Of a stretch of DNA of 26,247 nucleotides, positions 14,546 to 22,072 are shown one piece after another. Every line of letters starts with the position of its first letter. Position 1 is the stretch's first letter. Source of the stretch: Methanomicrobiales archaeon (GTDB lineage Archaea; Halobacteriota; Methanomicrobia; Methanomicrobiales; JACTUA01); contig JAJRDF010000006.1 of the NCBI GenBank assembly GCA_028678555.1, positions 1-26,247 on the forward strand, written 5' to 3'. The translations under genes and the position numbers were made by a program. Below the pieces are notes generated by a model. That model searched no databases, was not told where the DNA came from, and saw only the letters and a program-made list of their open reading frames with translations.

Positions 14546-17500
14546 ATGTCTCAAATGGATCCAAAGAAGGAAGAACTGAATGCAATGATGAAACGCCTGG
14601 GCCTGCTCGGCATGGAGACCGCCGACGAGGCCCCGGCTGCACCGGCCGGACCGGTGGTCCAGGTGGAGAAACCGACTGTGGTCCGGGCAACGGCGCCGGA
14701 AAGTGCCAGGGAGCAGGAAGTACCCGTACGGCCGGGGGAGAGCATTCCTCCGGCCGCAGCGGCACCGAAGGCAAAGAAACCGTCTTCCCCGCCCTCCGTG
14801 GGCCCGGAGGATCTCTCGCCCATGATGGACCGGCTGAAGCGGCTGGACCTGTCCACATTCCGGCAGGAGATCGAGGAAGCGCCGGAACCCGCCGCGGTTC
14901 CTGTGAAATCCCCTCAGGCGGCACCCCAGCCAGCCCCCCAGGATGACCTCTCTCTCCTCATGAAGCGGCTGGAGGGGGCTGTCCCCCCGAAAGAACCTGC
15001 CCCCCAGGCCGTCAGGGCCACCCGGGCCGAGGCTGCCCCGCTCCCCCAGGCACCCCCCGCCCCGGCCGCGGCCGTCCCGGAGGATGACCTCTCTGCCCTC
15101 ATGAAGCGGCTCGGCGGCGGCCTGCCACCCAAGGAGGCCGGGAAGAAGACCGTCCGGGCCACCCGGGCCGAGACTGCCCCGCAGGCAGCCCCCGTTCCGC
15201 CCGCAGCGGCCCAGGAGGATGACCTCTCTGCCCTCATGACGCGGCTGGAAGGTGTCACGAAGGATACGGGAGCCGAGCCCGAGGTCCGTGCCGCGGAACC
15301 CCGGGCGGCTCCGGCACCGGCAAGAAAAGTCCCCCAGGCTCCTGCAGCTCCCCCCGCCGCACGAGACGGGGATCTCTCCACCATGATGGACCGCCTGAAG
15401 CAGCTGGATCTGGCCATCGGCGAGGAGAAGCCGGAGGCGAAAGCGAAGGAAACGCAGGCCCCGCCTCCCGCCCTGGAGCCCCCCACGGGTCCCGGCGACG
15501 AATACGAGGCCCTGGTGCAGCGCCTGGGATCCTTCCGGCAGGAGATGAAGGCTGCCAGGGATGCCCGGACCGCCGAGACCACTGGGAAGGAGGAGTCTGC
15601 CCCTGCGCCCCGCCAGCGGGTAGGGGGGACGAAGGCGGTCCAGGGCGCCGCGGTCACCGCCGGGAACCTGGACGCCATGGCCCGCAGTGCGGGCACGGCC
15701 TCAGCGGCGGACCAGGAGGTCACCCAGGTCATCGACGATATCTTCAAGGTCCACACGGACACGTCCCTCGCGGAAGGCAAGGTGAATGTCTTCGATTCGC
15801 TCCACGATATCGCCGAGTCGGGGACCGGGGAGGCGGCAATGGAGGAGACCCCGTCGAAGCCTGTCCAGGCCAAGCGCACGCGCTGGTCAGAGATGGAGAC
15901 TGAGGAGGCCGAGGAGGCTGAGGATACCATCGTCTCTGTGGACGAGATCAAGGATATCTCTGACCTAATCCTGCCCAAGGGAGCCACCTTTGCCATCGAC
16001 GAGGTAAAGCTCCACGAGAGGACCGCCGTCTTTGATGTGAAGGGTGGCGGTATCGCCGGGAAGGTGCCCTCCGAGATGATCGAGAGCTGGCACTCCCAGC
16101 TCCCCATGGGGGTCATCAAGGACGTGGTTATCGGTGGTGAAGGGGCCCCGGAACAGCCGAAGGGGAAGGCAGGGGGGATCCTCGGCAGACTGAACATCAT
16201 GAAGGTGATCCGGCCCGAGATCGAGGAGTACAACCCCAAGATCCACGGCCCCCTGGTGGACCTGAACATCCGGGCCCAGCCCACCATCGAGGAGGTGGAG
16301 ATCTACCCGGTGAACGAACCGTATGCCTATATCCGGATCATCCACGACAGCACCTCCCACGAGTACACCTACCAGGTGCTGGAGCCCCAGCTCTCCCCGG
16401 CCGAGAAGGAGCTCCTGGTGGAGATCAAGCAGCGACTCTTCGAGACCCTGGAGGTGAATACGAAGGACATCACCAAGGATTCGGCAAAGAAAGCCATCCG
16501 GGGTGCAGTGGACGGGATCCTCCGGGATTACGGCATCTCACTCTCCCCGGCAGGGAGGGAGAAGATCCTGTACAACATCGAGAAGGAGTTCCTGGGCGAC
16601 GGGCTCGTGGACCCCATCATGCACGACAAGTACATCGAGGATATCTCCTGTGACGGGATCAATATCCCCATCTTCGTGTACCACACCTCCTATGAGAATA
16701 CGAAGACCAACCTCATGTACCGGGACGAGGAGGACCTGGATTCCTTTGTCACCAAGATGGCGCAGCGGGCAGGCAAGCACATCTCCATCGCCGAGCCCAT
16801 CCTGGACGCCACCATGCCGGACGGGTCCCGTATCCAGATGACCCTGGGTGCCGAGGTCACGGCCCATGGATCCACCTTCACGATCCGGAAATTCCGTGAA
16901 GAGCCCATCACGCCAACGGATCTGATCGAGTGGTCCACCTTTTCGCCCCTCTCCATCGCCTACCTCTGGCTGGCGGTGGAGAGCGGGAAATCGGCGATCT
17001 TTGCCGGGGGTACCGCATCCGGGAAGACCACGTCGCTCAATGCCATCTCCCTCTTCATTCCCCCGATGGCCAAGATCGTTTCCCTGGAGGATACACGGGA
17101 ACTGAAGCTCCCCCACCCCAACTGGATAGCCTCGGTCACCCGGGACTCCTTTGACACGGCGGGGAAAGGGCAGATCGACATGTACGAGCTCCTGCGGGCT
17201 GCACTGCGGCAGCGGCCGGAGTACCTGGTGGTGGGCGAGGTGAGAGGCAAGGAGGCCCTCACCCTGTTCCAGGCCATGTCGACAGGCCACGTCACCTATT
17301 CCACCATCCACGCTGACTCAGTGGCGAGCGTCGTCCACCGTATCGAGAACGCGCCCATGGACGTGCCCCGCAACATGCTCTCTGCGCTGAACCTGGTGGC
17401 CGTCCAGACCCAGGCCCGGATCGGAGGCCAGCGGATCCGGCGCTCCAAGCAGATCATCGAGATTCTGGATATCGACCCGCGGACGAACGAGCTGATCACG

Positions 17501-17773
17501 AACGAGGTCTTCCGGTGGTATCCCTCCACGGACGAGATCCGGTACTCCGGCAAGTCCTACATCCTGGAGGAGATCATGGAAGAGCGCGGCTGGAGCGAGT
17601 CCCGGATGAAGGAGGAGCTGAAACGGCGCCAGGAGCTGCTGGAGTGGATGCGTCTCAAGATGATCCGGCACTACAAGGACGTGTCGAAGATGCTCATCTC
17701 CTACTTCCGGGATCCCGAGGCGGTCATTGAGATCGTGCGCAAGGACCTCTATGCCAAGGGAGAGGCCGCATGA
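14546..17773 (+). CDS. GspE/FlaI-type secretion ATPase with a long motif-repeat N-terminal extension
   Basis: A 1075-residue motor ATPase of an archaeal type IV filament or type II-like secretion system. The C-terminal half is canonical: N-terminal ATPase-domain region about 555-800, Walker A GGTASGKTT (821-829), Asp-box region VSLEDTRELKLPHP (845-858), Walker B VVGEVRG (895-901) and His-box region MSTGHVTYSTIHADS (911-925). Usual archaeal relatives have 500-650 residues. The extra 450 residues are Ala/Pro/Glu-rich and contain about seven copies of a short helix-like motif, at residues 9-18, 88-100, 133-142, 180-190, 225-235, 275-288 and 318-329, typically DDLSALMKRL. An acidic patch (449-460) and a small beta domain (485-530) precede the ATPase. 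The stop overlaps the next start (ATGA). Confidence 0.93.
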   Translation: MSQMDPKKEELNAMMKRLGLLGMETADEAPAAPAGPVVQVEKPTVVRATAPESAREQEVPVRPGESIPPAAAAPKAKKPSSPPSVGPEDLSPMMDRLKRLDLSTFRQEIEEAPEPAAVPVKSPQAAPQPAPQDDLSLLMKRLEGAVPPKEPAPQAVRATRAEAAPLPQAPPAPAAAVPEDDLSALMKRLGGGLPPKEAGKKTVRATRAETAPQAAPVPPAAAQEDDLSALMTRLEGVTKDTGAEPEVRAAEPRAAPAPARKVPQAPAAPPAARDGDLSTMMDRLKQLDLAIGEEKPEAKAKETQAPPPALEPPTGPGDEYEALVQRLGSFRQEMKAARDARTAETTGKEESAPAPRQRVGGTKAVQGAAVTAGNLDAMARSAGTASAADQEVTQVIDDIFKVHTDTSLAEGKVNVFDSLHDIAESGTGEAAMEETPSKPVQAKRTRWSEMETEEAEEAEDTIVSVDEIKDISDLILPKGATFAIDEVKLHERTAVFDVKGGGIAGKVPSEMIESWHSQLPMGVIKDVVIGGEGAPEQPKGKAGGILGRLNIMKVIRPEIEEYNPKIHGPLVDLNIRAQPTIEEVEIYPVNEPYAYIRIIHDSTSHEYTYQVLEPQLSPAEKELLVEIKQRLFETLEVNTKDITKDSAKKAIRGAVDGILRDYGISLSPAGREKILYNIEKEFLGDGLVDPIMHDKYIEDISCDGINIPIFVYHTSYENTKTNLMYRDEEDLDSFVTKMAQRAGKHISIAEPILDATMPDGSRIQMTLGAEVTAHGSTFTIRKFREEPITPTDLIEWSTFSPLSIAYLWLAVESGKSAIFAGGTASGKTTSLNAISLFIPPMAKIVSLEDTRELKLPHPNWIASVTRDSFDTAGKGQIDMYELLRAALRQRPEYLVVGEVRGKEALTLFQAMSTGHVTYSTIHADSVASVVHRIENAPMDVPRNMLSALNLVAVQTQARIGGQRIRRSKQIIEILDIDPRTNELITNEVFRWYPSTDEIRYSGKSYILEEIMEERGWSESRMKEELKRRQELLEWMRLKMIRHYKDVSKMLISYFRDPEAVIEIVRKDLYAKGEAA

Positions 17774-18693
17774 ACAGTTACGAGCGGTTCTGTTTCAGGA
17801 TCCTGGGAGAGCGGGCCAAGAAGAGAAGGGAGGAGTTCCTCTCGCTCCGCAACAACCTGCTGAGGGGACGGATCAGCACCCCTTTTGAGGCGTACCTGGC
17901 CACGGCGTGGGTCAGTTCATTCCTCGGAGGGTTCCTGGCGGCTGCGATCCTGGGCCTCCTGAGTTTCTGGCTCAGGATCCCCGAGATGATCACCTACAAG
18001 GGGACGCTTCCTGAGTTCATGTACGGCATGTCGGATTACCGGCTGGTGGCAGGCACCATCCTCACCTTCCTCCTGGCCCTCCTCATCATCGGCGGGATCA
18101 TTTACCTGATCTTCATGGTGTACCCCAGCGTGGTGGCCGGGGAACGGCGCCGTAACATTGATGCCACGCTCCCCTACGCCATCAACTACGTCACCGCCAT
18201 GTCCACGGCAGGGATCACGCCGGCAGAGGTCTTCAGCCTCCTGGGAGACAGCCCCATCTACGGGGAGAGCTCGGTGGAGGCACGGTACATCACCCGGGAG
18301 GTCCGCGTCTTCGGTAAGGATCTCATGGACGCCATCCGCGTCGTCTCCACCGTGACCCCCAGTGAACGGATGAAGGAGTTCCTGCAGGGGGCGGTAGCCA
18401 GCATCTCCGCCGGGTCCAACCTCACCGAGTACTTCCGGAACAAGGCCCAGCAGTATACCCTGGAGAACCGGCAGTCCCAGAAGATGTTCCTGGAGACCCT
18501 GGGGCTCATCGCCGAATCCTACGTCACTGCGCTCGTCGCAGGGACGCTGTTCCTCATCATCCTGCAGTCCATCATGTCCATCATCGGCGGCGATACCAAC
18601 CCGTTCCTCCTCTACATCGTCATCTACCTGATCGTGCCCTTCGGGAGCATCATGTTCGTGGTCCTGATCTCCTCCATGACACCGGAGACGTAA
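17770..18693 (+). CDS. GspF/TadB-type secretion membrane platform protein (first)
   Basis: A 307-residue integral membrane protein of the T2SSF family, the inner-membrane platform that anchors filament assembly to the ATPase. Hydrophobic segments lie at about 44-67, 92-119, 253-275 and 280-303. The cytoplasmic domain between the second and third segments includes NIDATLPYAINYVTAMSTAGITPAEVF, a typical start of a T2SSF repeat, and ends with SISAGSNLTEYFRNKAQQY. The start overlaps the ATPase stop by 4 nt and the stop is one base before the next platform gene, so the three are translated together. The paired platform proteins are typical of TadB/TadC-like archaeal systems; the archaellum uses one (FlaJ). 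Confidence 0.9.
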   Translation: MNSYERFCFRILGERAKKRREEFLSLRNNLLRGRISTPFEAYLATAWVSSFLGGFLAAAILGLLSFWLRIPEMITYKGTLPEFMYGMSDYRLVAGTILTFLLALLIIGGIIYLIFMVYPSVVAGERRRNIDATLPYAINYVTAMSTAGITPAEVFSLLGDSPIYGESSVEARYITREVRVFGKDLMDAIRVVSTVTPSERMKEFLQGAVASISAGSNLTEYFRNKAQQYTLENRQSQKMFLETLGLIAESYVTALVAGTLFLIILQSIMSIIGGDTNPFLLYIVIYLIVPFGSIMFVVLISSMTPET

Positions 18694-18694
18694 C

Positions 18695-19735
18695 ATGAGC
18701 CTGAGTGAAACCTTCAACAATTTCCTGAACCGCAAGAGCTACAAGCGGGAGAATGTCCCGGAGATGGTGCTCAGCGATTTCGAACGCGATGAGGCCCATA
18801 TCCTGGAGAAGATCTCCTACCAGAAGAAGATCCGGGAAGGCCTGGGCAGGTTCATGAAACACCCGTTCCAGGTCATCCGCGAGAATCCCACCAACGTGCT
18901 GATCCTCTCCATCCCGATGGCAGCCCTGGTCTTCGTGGGCGGGCTCCTCCTCATGTTCATGAACAACAGCCTCCTGACCATCTTCACGGAAACGCTGGTT
19001 GACGACGTGATCTGCCTCGCGGTGCTGGTCGCCATCGTGCCCCTTGCCATCCTGGACTTCATGGAGTCAAAGCGGGTGAACAGCCTGGAGGAGGCCCTCC
19101 CCAACTTCTTCCGGGACGTGGCCGGTATGAACGACAGCGGGATGACACTGCCCAACGCCATCCACAACGTGTCCCAGGGCCATTACGGGGCCCTGACCCC
19201 CTACATCCGGCGGCTGAACTCCGAGATGTCCTGGTCGGTCCCCTTCGTGGAGGCCCTCCTCCGGTTCGGGAAACGGGTGGGGACCCCCCTGGCCCAGCGG
19301 GCGGTGGACCTGATCTCCAAGGCATCCAAGGCGGGGGGCGATGTCTCCGAGGTGCTCAGGGCGGCGGCCAACGACTCCTACGAGTTCTACAATCTGAAAC
19401 AGGAGCGGAGGAACAACATGCTCATCTACATGGTGATCGTGGTCATCTCGTTCCTGGTCTTCCTGTTCGTCATCGCCATCCTCTGTTCCACCTTCCTCAC
19501 CACCATGGCCGAGGCCGGGGCCAAGGCATCCTCGGCAGGCGCCGCGGCAGCCGGGTTCATGGGTGCTGTGGACATCCTCTTTTACAAGCGGATCTTCTCC
19601 CATGCCGCCCTGATCCAGGGATTCTTCTCGGGTCTCGTGGCAGGGCAGATGGGGGAGGGGAGCGCCGTCGCCGGCCTGAAATACTCGGCCATCATGCTCA
19701 CCATCGCCTGGATCACCTTCCGGTTCTTTATCTGA
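18695..19735 (+). CDS. GspF/TadC-type secretion membrane platform protein (second)
   Basis: A 346-residue second T2SSF-family membrane protein. Hydrophobic segments lie at about 57-82, 92-116, 243-272, 285-312 and 325-345. The cytoplasmic domain shows LEEALPNFFRDVAGMNDSGM and later SKASKAGGDVSEVLRAAAND, both typical of this family. The first 60 residues form a charged cytoplasmic tail. It starts one base after the first platform gene ends and is the last gene of the operon. Having two platform proteins suggests a heteromeric base. No pilin, peptidase or minor subunit follows it, so the substrates must be encoded elsewhere. Confidence 0.9.
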   Translation: MSLSETFNNFLNRKSYKRENVPEMVLSDFERDEAHILEKISYQKKIREGLGRFMKHPFQVIRENPTNVLILSIPMAALVFVGGLLLMFMNNSLLTIFTETLVDDVICLAVLVAIVPLAILDFMESKRVNSLEEALPNFFRDVAGMNDSGMTLPNAIHNVSQGHYGALTPYIRRLNSEMSWSVPFVEALLRFGKRVGTPLAQRAVDLISKASKAGGDVSEVLRAAANDSYEFYNLKQERRNNMLIYMVIVVISFLVFLFVIAILCSTFLTTMAEAGAKASSAGAAAAGFMGAVDILFYKRIFSHAALIQGFFSGLVAGQMGEGSAVAGLKYSAIMLTIAWITFRFFI

Positions 19736-19751
19736 ATCCGGCGGACAGGAC

Positions 19752-19784
19752 GCGGGGGGGGAACCCCGCCACCCCTCGTGTTTT
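19752..19784 (+). terminator. Hairpin and T-run terminator after the secretion operon
   Basis: A 6-bp GC stem GCGGGG (19752-19757) / CCCCGC (19764-19769) is followed by TTTT at 19781-19784, just after the last platform gene. The T run is short and 11 nt from the stem, so this is a moderate call. On the other strand, the pyrimidine-rich stretch opposite 19840-19856 may end the aIF1 message. Confidence 0.45.
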
Positions 19785-19884
19785 CCCTGCGGGGGCGTGC
19801 AAGATGGGACGGGAAGTGCCCGGGCAGGTCACGGGAAGGGGAAAAGAAAGAAGAGGGGTGATTTCCGGGAGAGGAGGGAATCTT

Positions 19885-20190
19885 TCAGGAGATGTTATCC
19901 AGCTTGTAGCCCTTCTGGGTCAGCAGTTCCTTGACCCGTTCCAGGTGGTTCCCCTGGAGTTCGATGGAGGAGCCCTTGACGGTGCCGCCGCAGGCGAGCT
20001 TCCCCTTCAGGAATTTGGTCAGTTCATTCAGGTCGATATCAACGGGATCGAGGCCATCGATGATGGTGACTTCCTTCCCATACCGCCGTCTGTTGATCTT
20101 GACAGTGATTCGCTGCTGTTCCTTGGCAACTTCTTCACAGATGCAGAGTTCCTTTGGCAGTCCGCACGTTGGACAGATCCCACCATTCAT
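19885..20190 (-). CDS. Translation initiation factor aIF1 (SUI1 family)
   Basis: A 101-residue archaeal homologue of eIF1 that acts on the small ribosomal subunit in start-codon selection. The N terminus carries a cysteine-rich stretch (ICPTCGLPKELCIC) common in archaeal members. The SUI1 core follows: RRYGKEVTIIDGLD, then KLACGGTVKGSSIELQGNH with the conserved C-G-G-T-V. Length is standard. The start at 20190 has AGGAGT immediately upstream on the minus strand, and an AT-rich box (AATTAATAAATAAA, near 20209-20222) could be its promoter. It follows the ribonucleotide reductase gene by 181 nt, a gap that holds a tandem repeat, so separate transcription is likely. Confidence 0.95.
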   Translation of the reverse strand: MNGGICPTCGLPKELCICEEVAKEQQRITVKINRRRYGKEVTIIDGLDPVDIDLNELTKFLKGKLACGGTVKGSSIELQGNHLERVKELLTQKGYKLDNIS

Positions 20191-20229
20191 TACTCCTAGT
20201 GTTCAATGCTCTTTATTTATTAATTGGAT

Positions 20230-20347
20230 GGTTATCCGTCGGCCATTGCATGGCCACCTGTCTGGCCACAGATATGGTCATCCGTCGGCCATTGCATGAC
20301 CGCCTGTCTGGCCACAGATATGGTCATCCGCCGGCCATTGCATGGCC
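20230..20347. repeat. 46-bp direct tandem repeat, about 2.6 copies
   Basis: Unit 1 is 20230-20275, unit 2 is 20276-20321 and a partial unit 3 is 20322-20347. Units 1 and 2 differ at only three positions. Each unit contains a short inverted repeat (GGCCAT TGC ATGGCC in units 1 and 3, slightly broken in unit 2) and the palindrome TGGCCA. The repeat lies between the end of the ribonucleotide reductase gene and the promoter of the aIF1 gene. There is no unique spacer between copies, so it is not a CRISPR array. Confidence 0.85.
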
Positions 20348-20371
20348 TTTCCGTCCGCCCATCGGGCAGAA

Positions 20372-22015
20372 TCACTCATCGACCCTGCAGACATCGCAGC
20401 CGTGGGAGAGGACCTGTTCCGGCTTGCTCCCGTACCGGTACACGGTGATCCCCTTGCATCCCAGGCTCCTCGCAAGGGTATAGATCCGCTGGATGTCGGC
20501 AGAGGTCGCCTCCTCCGGGAGGTTCACCGTCTTTGAGACCGCGTTATCCACGTGCTTCTGCACCTCCGCCTGTATCCGGACATGGAACTCCGGGGAGATC
20601 TCCGGGGCGATCCGGAAGAGTTCCTTCAGGTGATCCGGGATGGGGAGGCCCTGGGCAGACCCCGTCTCCCTTACCCGGGCCAGGAAATCGGTACCGTGGG
20701 GGTTCGCTGAGATGGCCTGGAGGAAGAGGGGGCTTGTCACCACGACCTCCGTCCCCGCCATCTTCCGGGTGTAAGAGAGGGCAAAGTGGGGTTCGATTCC
20801 CGACGAGGTGCCGGCGATCAGGTGGAGGGAGCCCGTCGGTGCAACGGTGGTCACGGTGGCATTGCGCATCGCACCTCTGTACACGGAACGGTCGATGGCA
20901 GGGAACGATCCCTTCTCCTCGCCCAGTTCTCCGGACCTGGCATGACCCTCCTCCTGGATGATCGCCATCACCCTCCCGGCGAACCTGAGGGCTTCCTCTG
21001 ACTCGTAGGGGATCCCCAGGAGGATCAGGGCATCGGCGAGGCCCATCATGCCGAGACCTATCTTCCGGGTGAGCAGCGTCTGTGTTGTGATCTCCGGTAT
21101 CGGGAACCGGTTCACGTCGATCACTCCGTCCAGGAAATCCACGGCCGTCCGGCAGGTCTCCCGGAGAAGCGGCTCGTCCAGGTCATCCTTCCGGATGCAC
21201 GGTGCCAGATTCACCGAGCCCAGGTTGCAGCTTTCGTAGGGGTACAGGGGCTGCTCCCCGCAGGGGTTGGTGGCCTCCAGGGGACCCAGGCCAGGGGTGG
21301 GATTCCGCCGGTTGATCTCGTCGAAGAAGAGCATACCGGGATCGCCGGTCGCCCAGGCTTCCATGGCCACCTGCTCCCAGAGATCCCGCGGGTCCACGGA
21401 TCCCCAGATGCCCCCGTCCCTGGGATTCACAAGGGAGAAAGGCTTCCCCCCATCCAGGGACTGGAAATAGGGCCCGTCAAATCCCACCGAGATGTTGAAA
21501 TTCCGGAGGCCGCCGCCGTGCTTGCTCCGGATGAAAGCCATGATGTCCGGGTGGCTGGCCGCAAGGACGCCCATGTTGGCGCCCCTCCTCCTTCCCCCCT
21601 GCTTCACCGCGTCGGTGGCGCGGTCAAAGACCTGCATGAAGGAGACGGGCCCGCTGGCCACCCCGCCGGTCCCGCTCACCACGTCCCCCTCCGGGCGGAT
21701 ACGGGAGAAGGAGAACCCGGTACCGCCCCCGCTCTTGTGGATCTTGGCCATCTGGGCGAGGGCGGAAAAGATACTGTCAATGGAGTCCAGCACGGGGAGG
21801 ACAAAGCATGCAGAGAGCTGCCCGACCGGGGTCCCCGCGTTCATCAGGGTGGGGGTGTTGGGGAGGAAGAGGAGGTCCTCCATCATCCGGAGGAATGCCT
21901 CCTCCCTCGGGGTGTCCACCGCGTGCGCCACACGGGAGAAGAGCCCGGCCGGGGTCTCACCGGGGAGGAGGTACCGCCGGGCAAGCAGGGTCTCGGCCGT
22001 GGGGGTGAGGTGCAT
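20372..22015 (-). CDS. nrdJ: Class II (adenosylcobalamin-dependent) ribonucleotide reductase
   Basis: A 547-residue single-chain enzyme that reduces ribonucleotides to deoxyribonucleotides, using adenosylcobalamin to make the thiyl radical. The active-site signature is NPCGEQPL with N250, C252 and E254. Redox-active cysteines are probably C70 (QLSACFVLP) and C263 (YESCNLGSVNL), and the C-terminal shuttle pair is C540/C543 (GCDVC). Length suits the short archaeal B12 form without an N-terminal ATP cone. The ATG at 22015 is chosen because the frame upstream reads through the divergent promoter, and a TATA box centred 30 nt upstream implies a leaderless message. It is divergent from cobyric acid synthase, an enzyme of the pathway making its cofactor. 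Confidence 0.94.
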   Translation of the reverse strand: MHLTPTAETLLARRYLLPGETPAGLFSRVAHAVDTPREEAFLRMMEDLLFLPNTPTLMNAGTPVGQLSACFVLPVLDSIDSIFSALAQMAKIHKSGGGTGFSFSRIRPEGDVVSGTGGVASGPVSFMQVFDRATDAVKQGGRRRGANMGVLAASHPDIMAFIRSKHGGGLRNFNISVGFDGPYFQSLDGGKPFSLVNPRDGGIWGSVDPRDLWEQVAMEAWATGDPGMLFFDEINRRNPTPGLGPLEATNPCGEQPLYPYESCNLGSVNLAPCIRKDDLDEPLLRETCRTAVDFLDGVIDVNRFPIPEITTQTLLTRKIGLGMMGLADALILLGIPYESEEALRFAGRVMAIIQEEGHARSGELGEEKGSFPAIDRSVYRGAMRNATVTTVAPTGSLHLIAGTSSGIEPHFALSYTRKMAGTEVVVTSPLFLQAISANPHGTDFLARVRETGSAQGLPIPDHLKELFRIAPEISPEFHVRIQAEVQKHVDNAVSKTVNLPEEATSADIQRIYTLARSLGCKGITVYRYGSKPEQVLSHGCDVCRVDE

Positions 22016-22039
22016 ATATGGAGGAATGGTACCCGCCCC

Positions 22040-22049
22040 TTTTATAAAA
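22040..22049. promoter_or_regulatory. Palindromic shared TATA box between nrdJ and cobQ
   Basis: TTTTATAAAA is a perfect palindrome centred at 22044.5. It is 28.5 nt from the ATG of cobyric acid synthase on the plus strand and 29.5 nt from the ATG of ribonucleotide reductase on the minus strand. Both distances match the usual archaeal spacing from TATA to transcription start, so both messages would be nearly leaderless. The flank upstream on the minus strand is purine-rich (GCAGGGG) and on the plus strand pyrimidine-rich (CGCCCC), so the BRE side favours the reductase. Confidence 0.7.
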
Positions 22050-22072
22050 CCCCTGCCCATATCCGGGTACCG

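Noticed and set aside
20230..20347. Short CRISPR array
   Set aside because: The whole 46-bp unit repeats without unique spacers, and there are no cas genes in the window.
20785..20805. tRNA T-arm-like sequence (GGTTCGATTCCC)
   Set aside because: It lies inside the nrdJ coding region, in a conserved part of the protein, and no matching acceptor, D or anticodon arms surround it.
21518..22072. N-terminal extension of cobyric acid synthase
   Set aside because: This part is antisense to nrdJ and the family N terminus (SVMVLGTASHAGKST) starts at 22073, about 29 nt after a TATA box.
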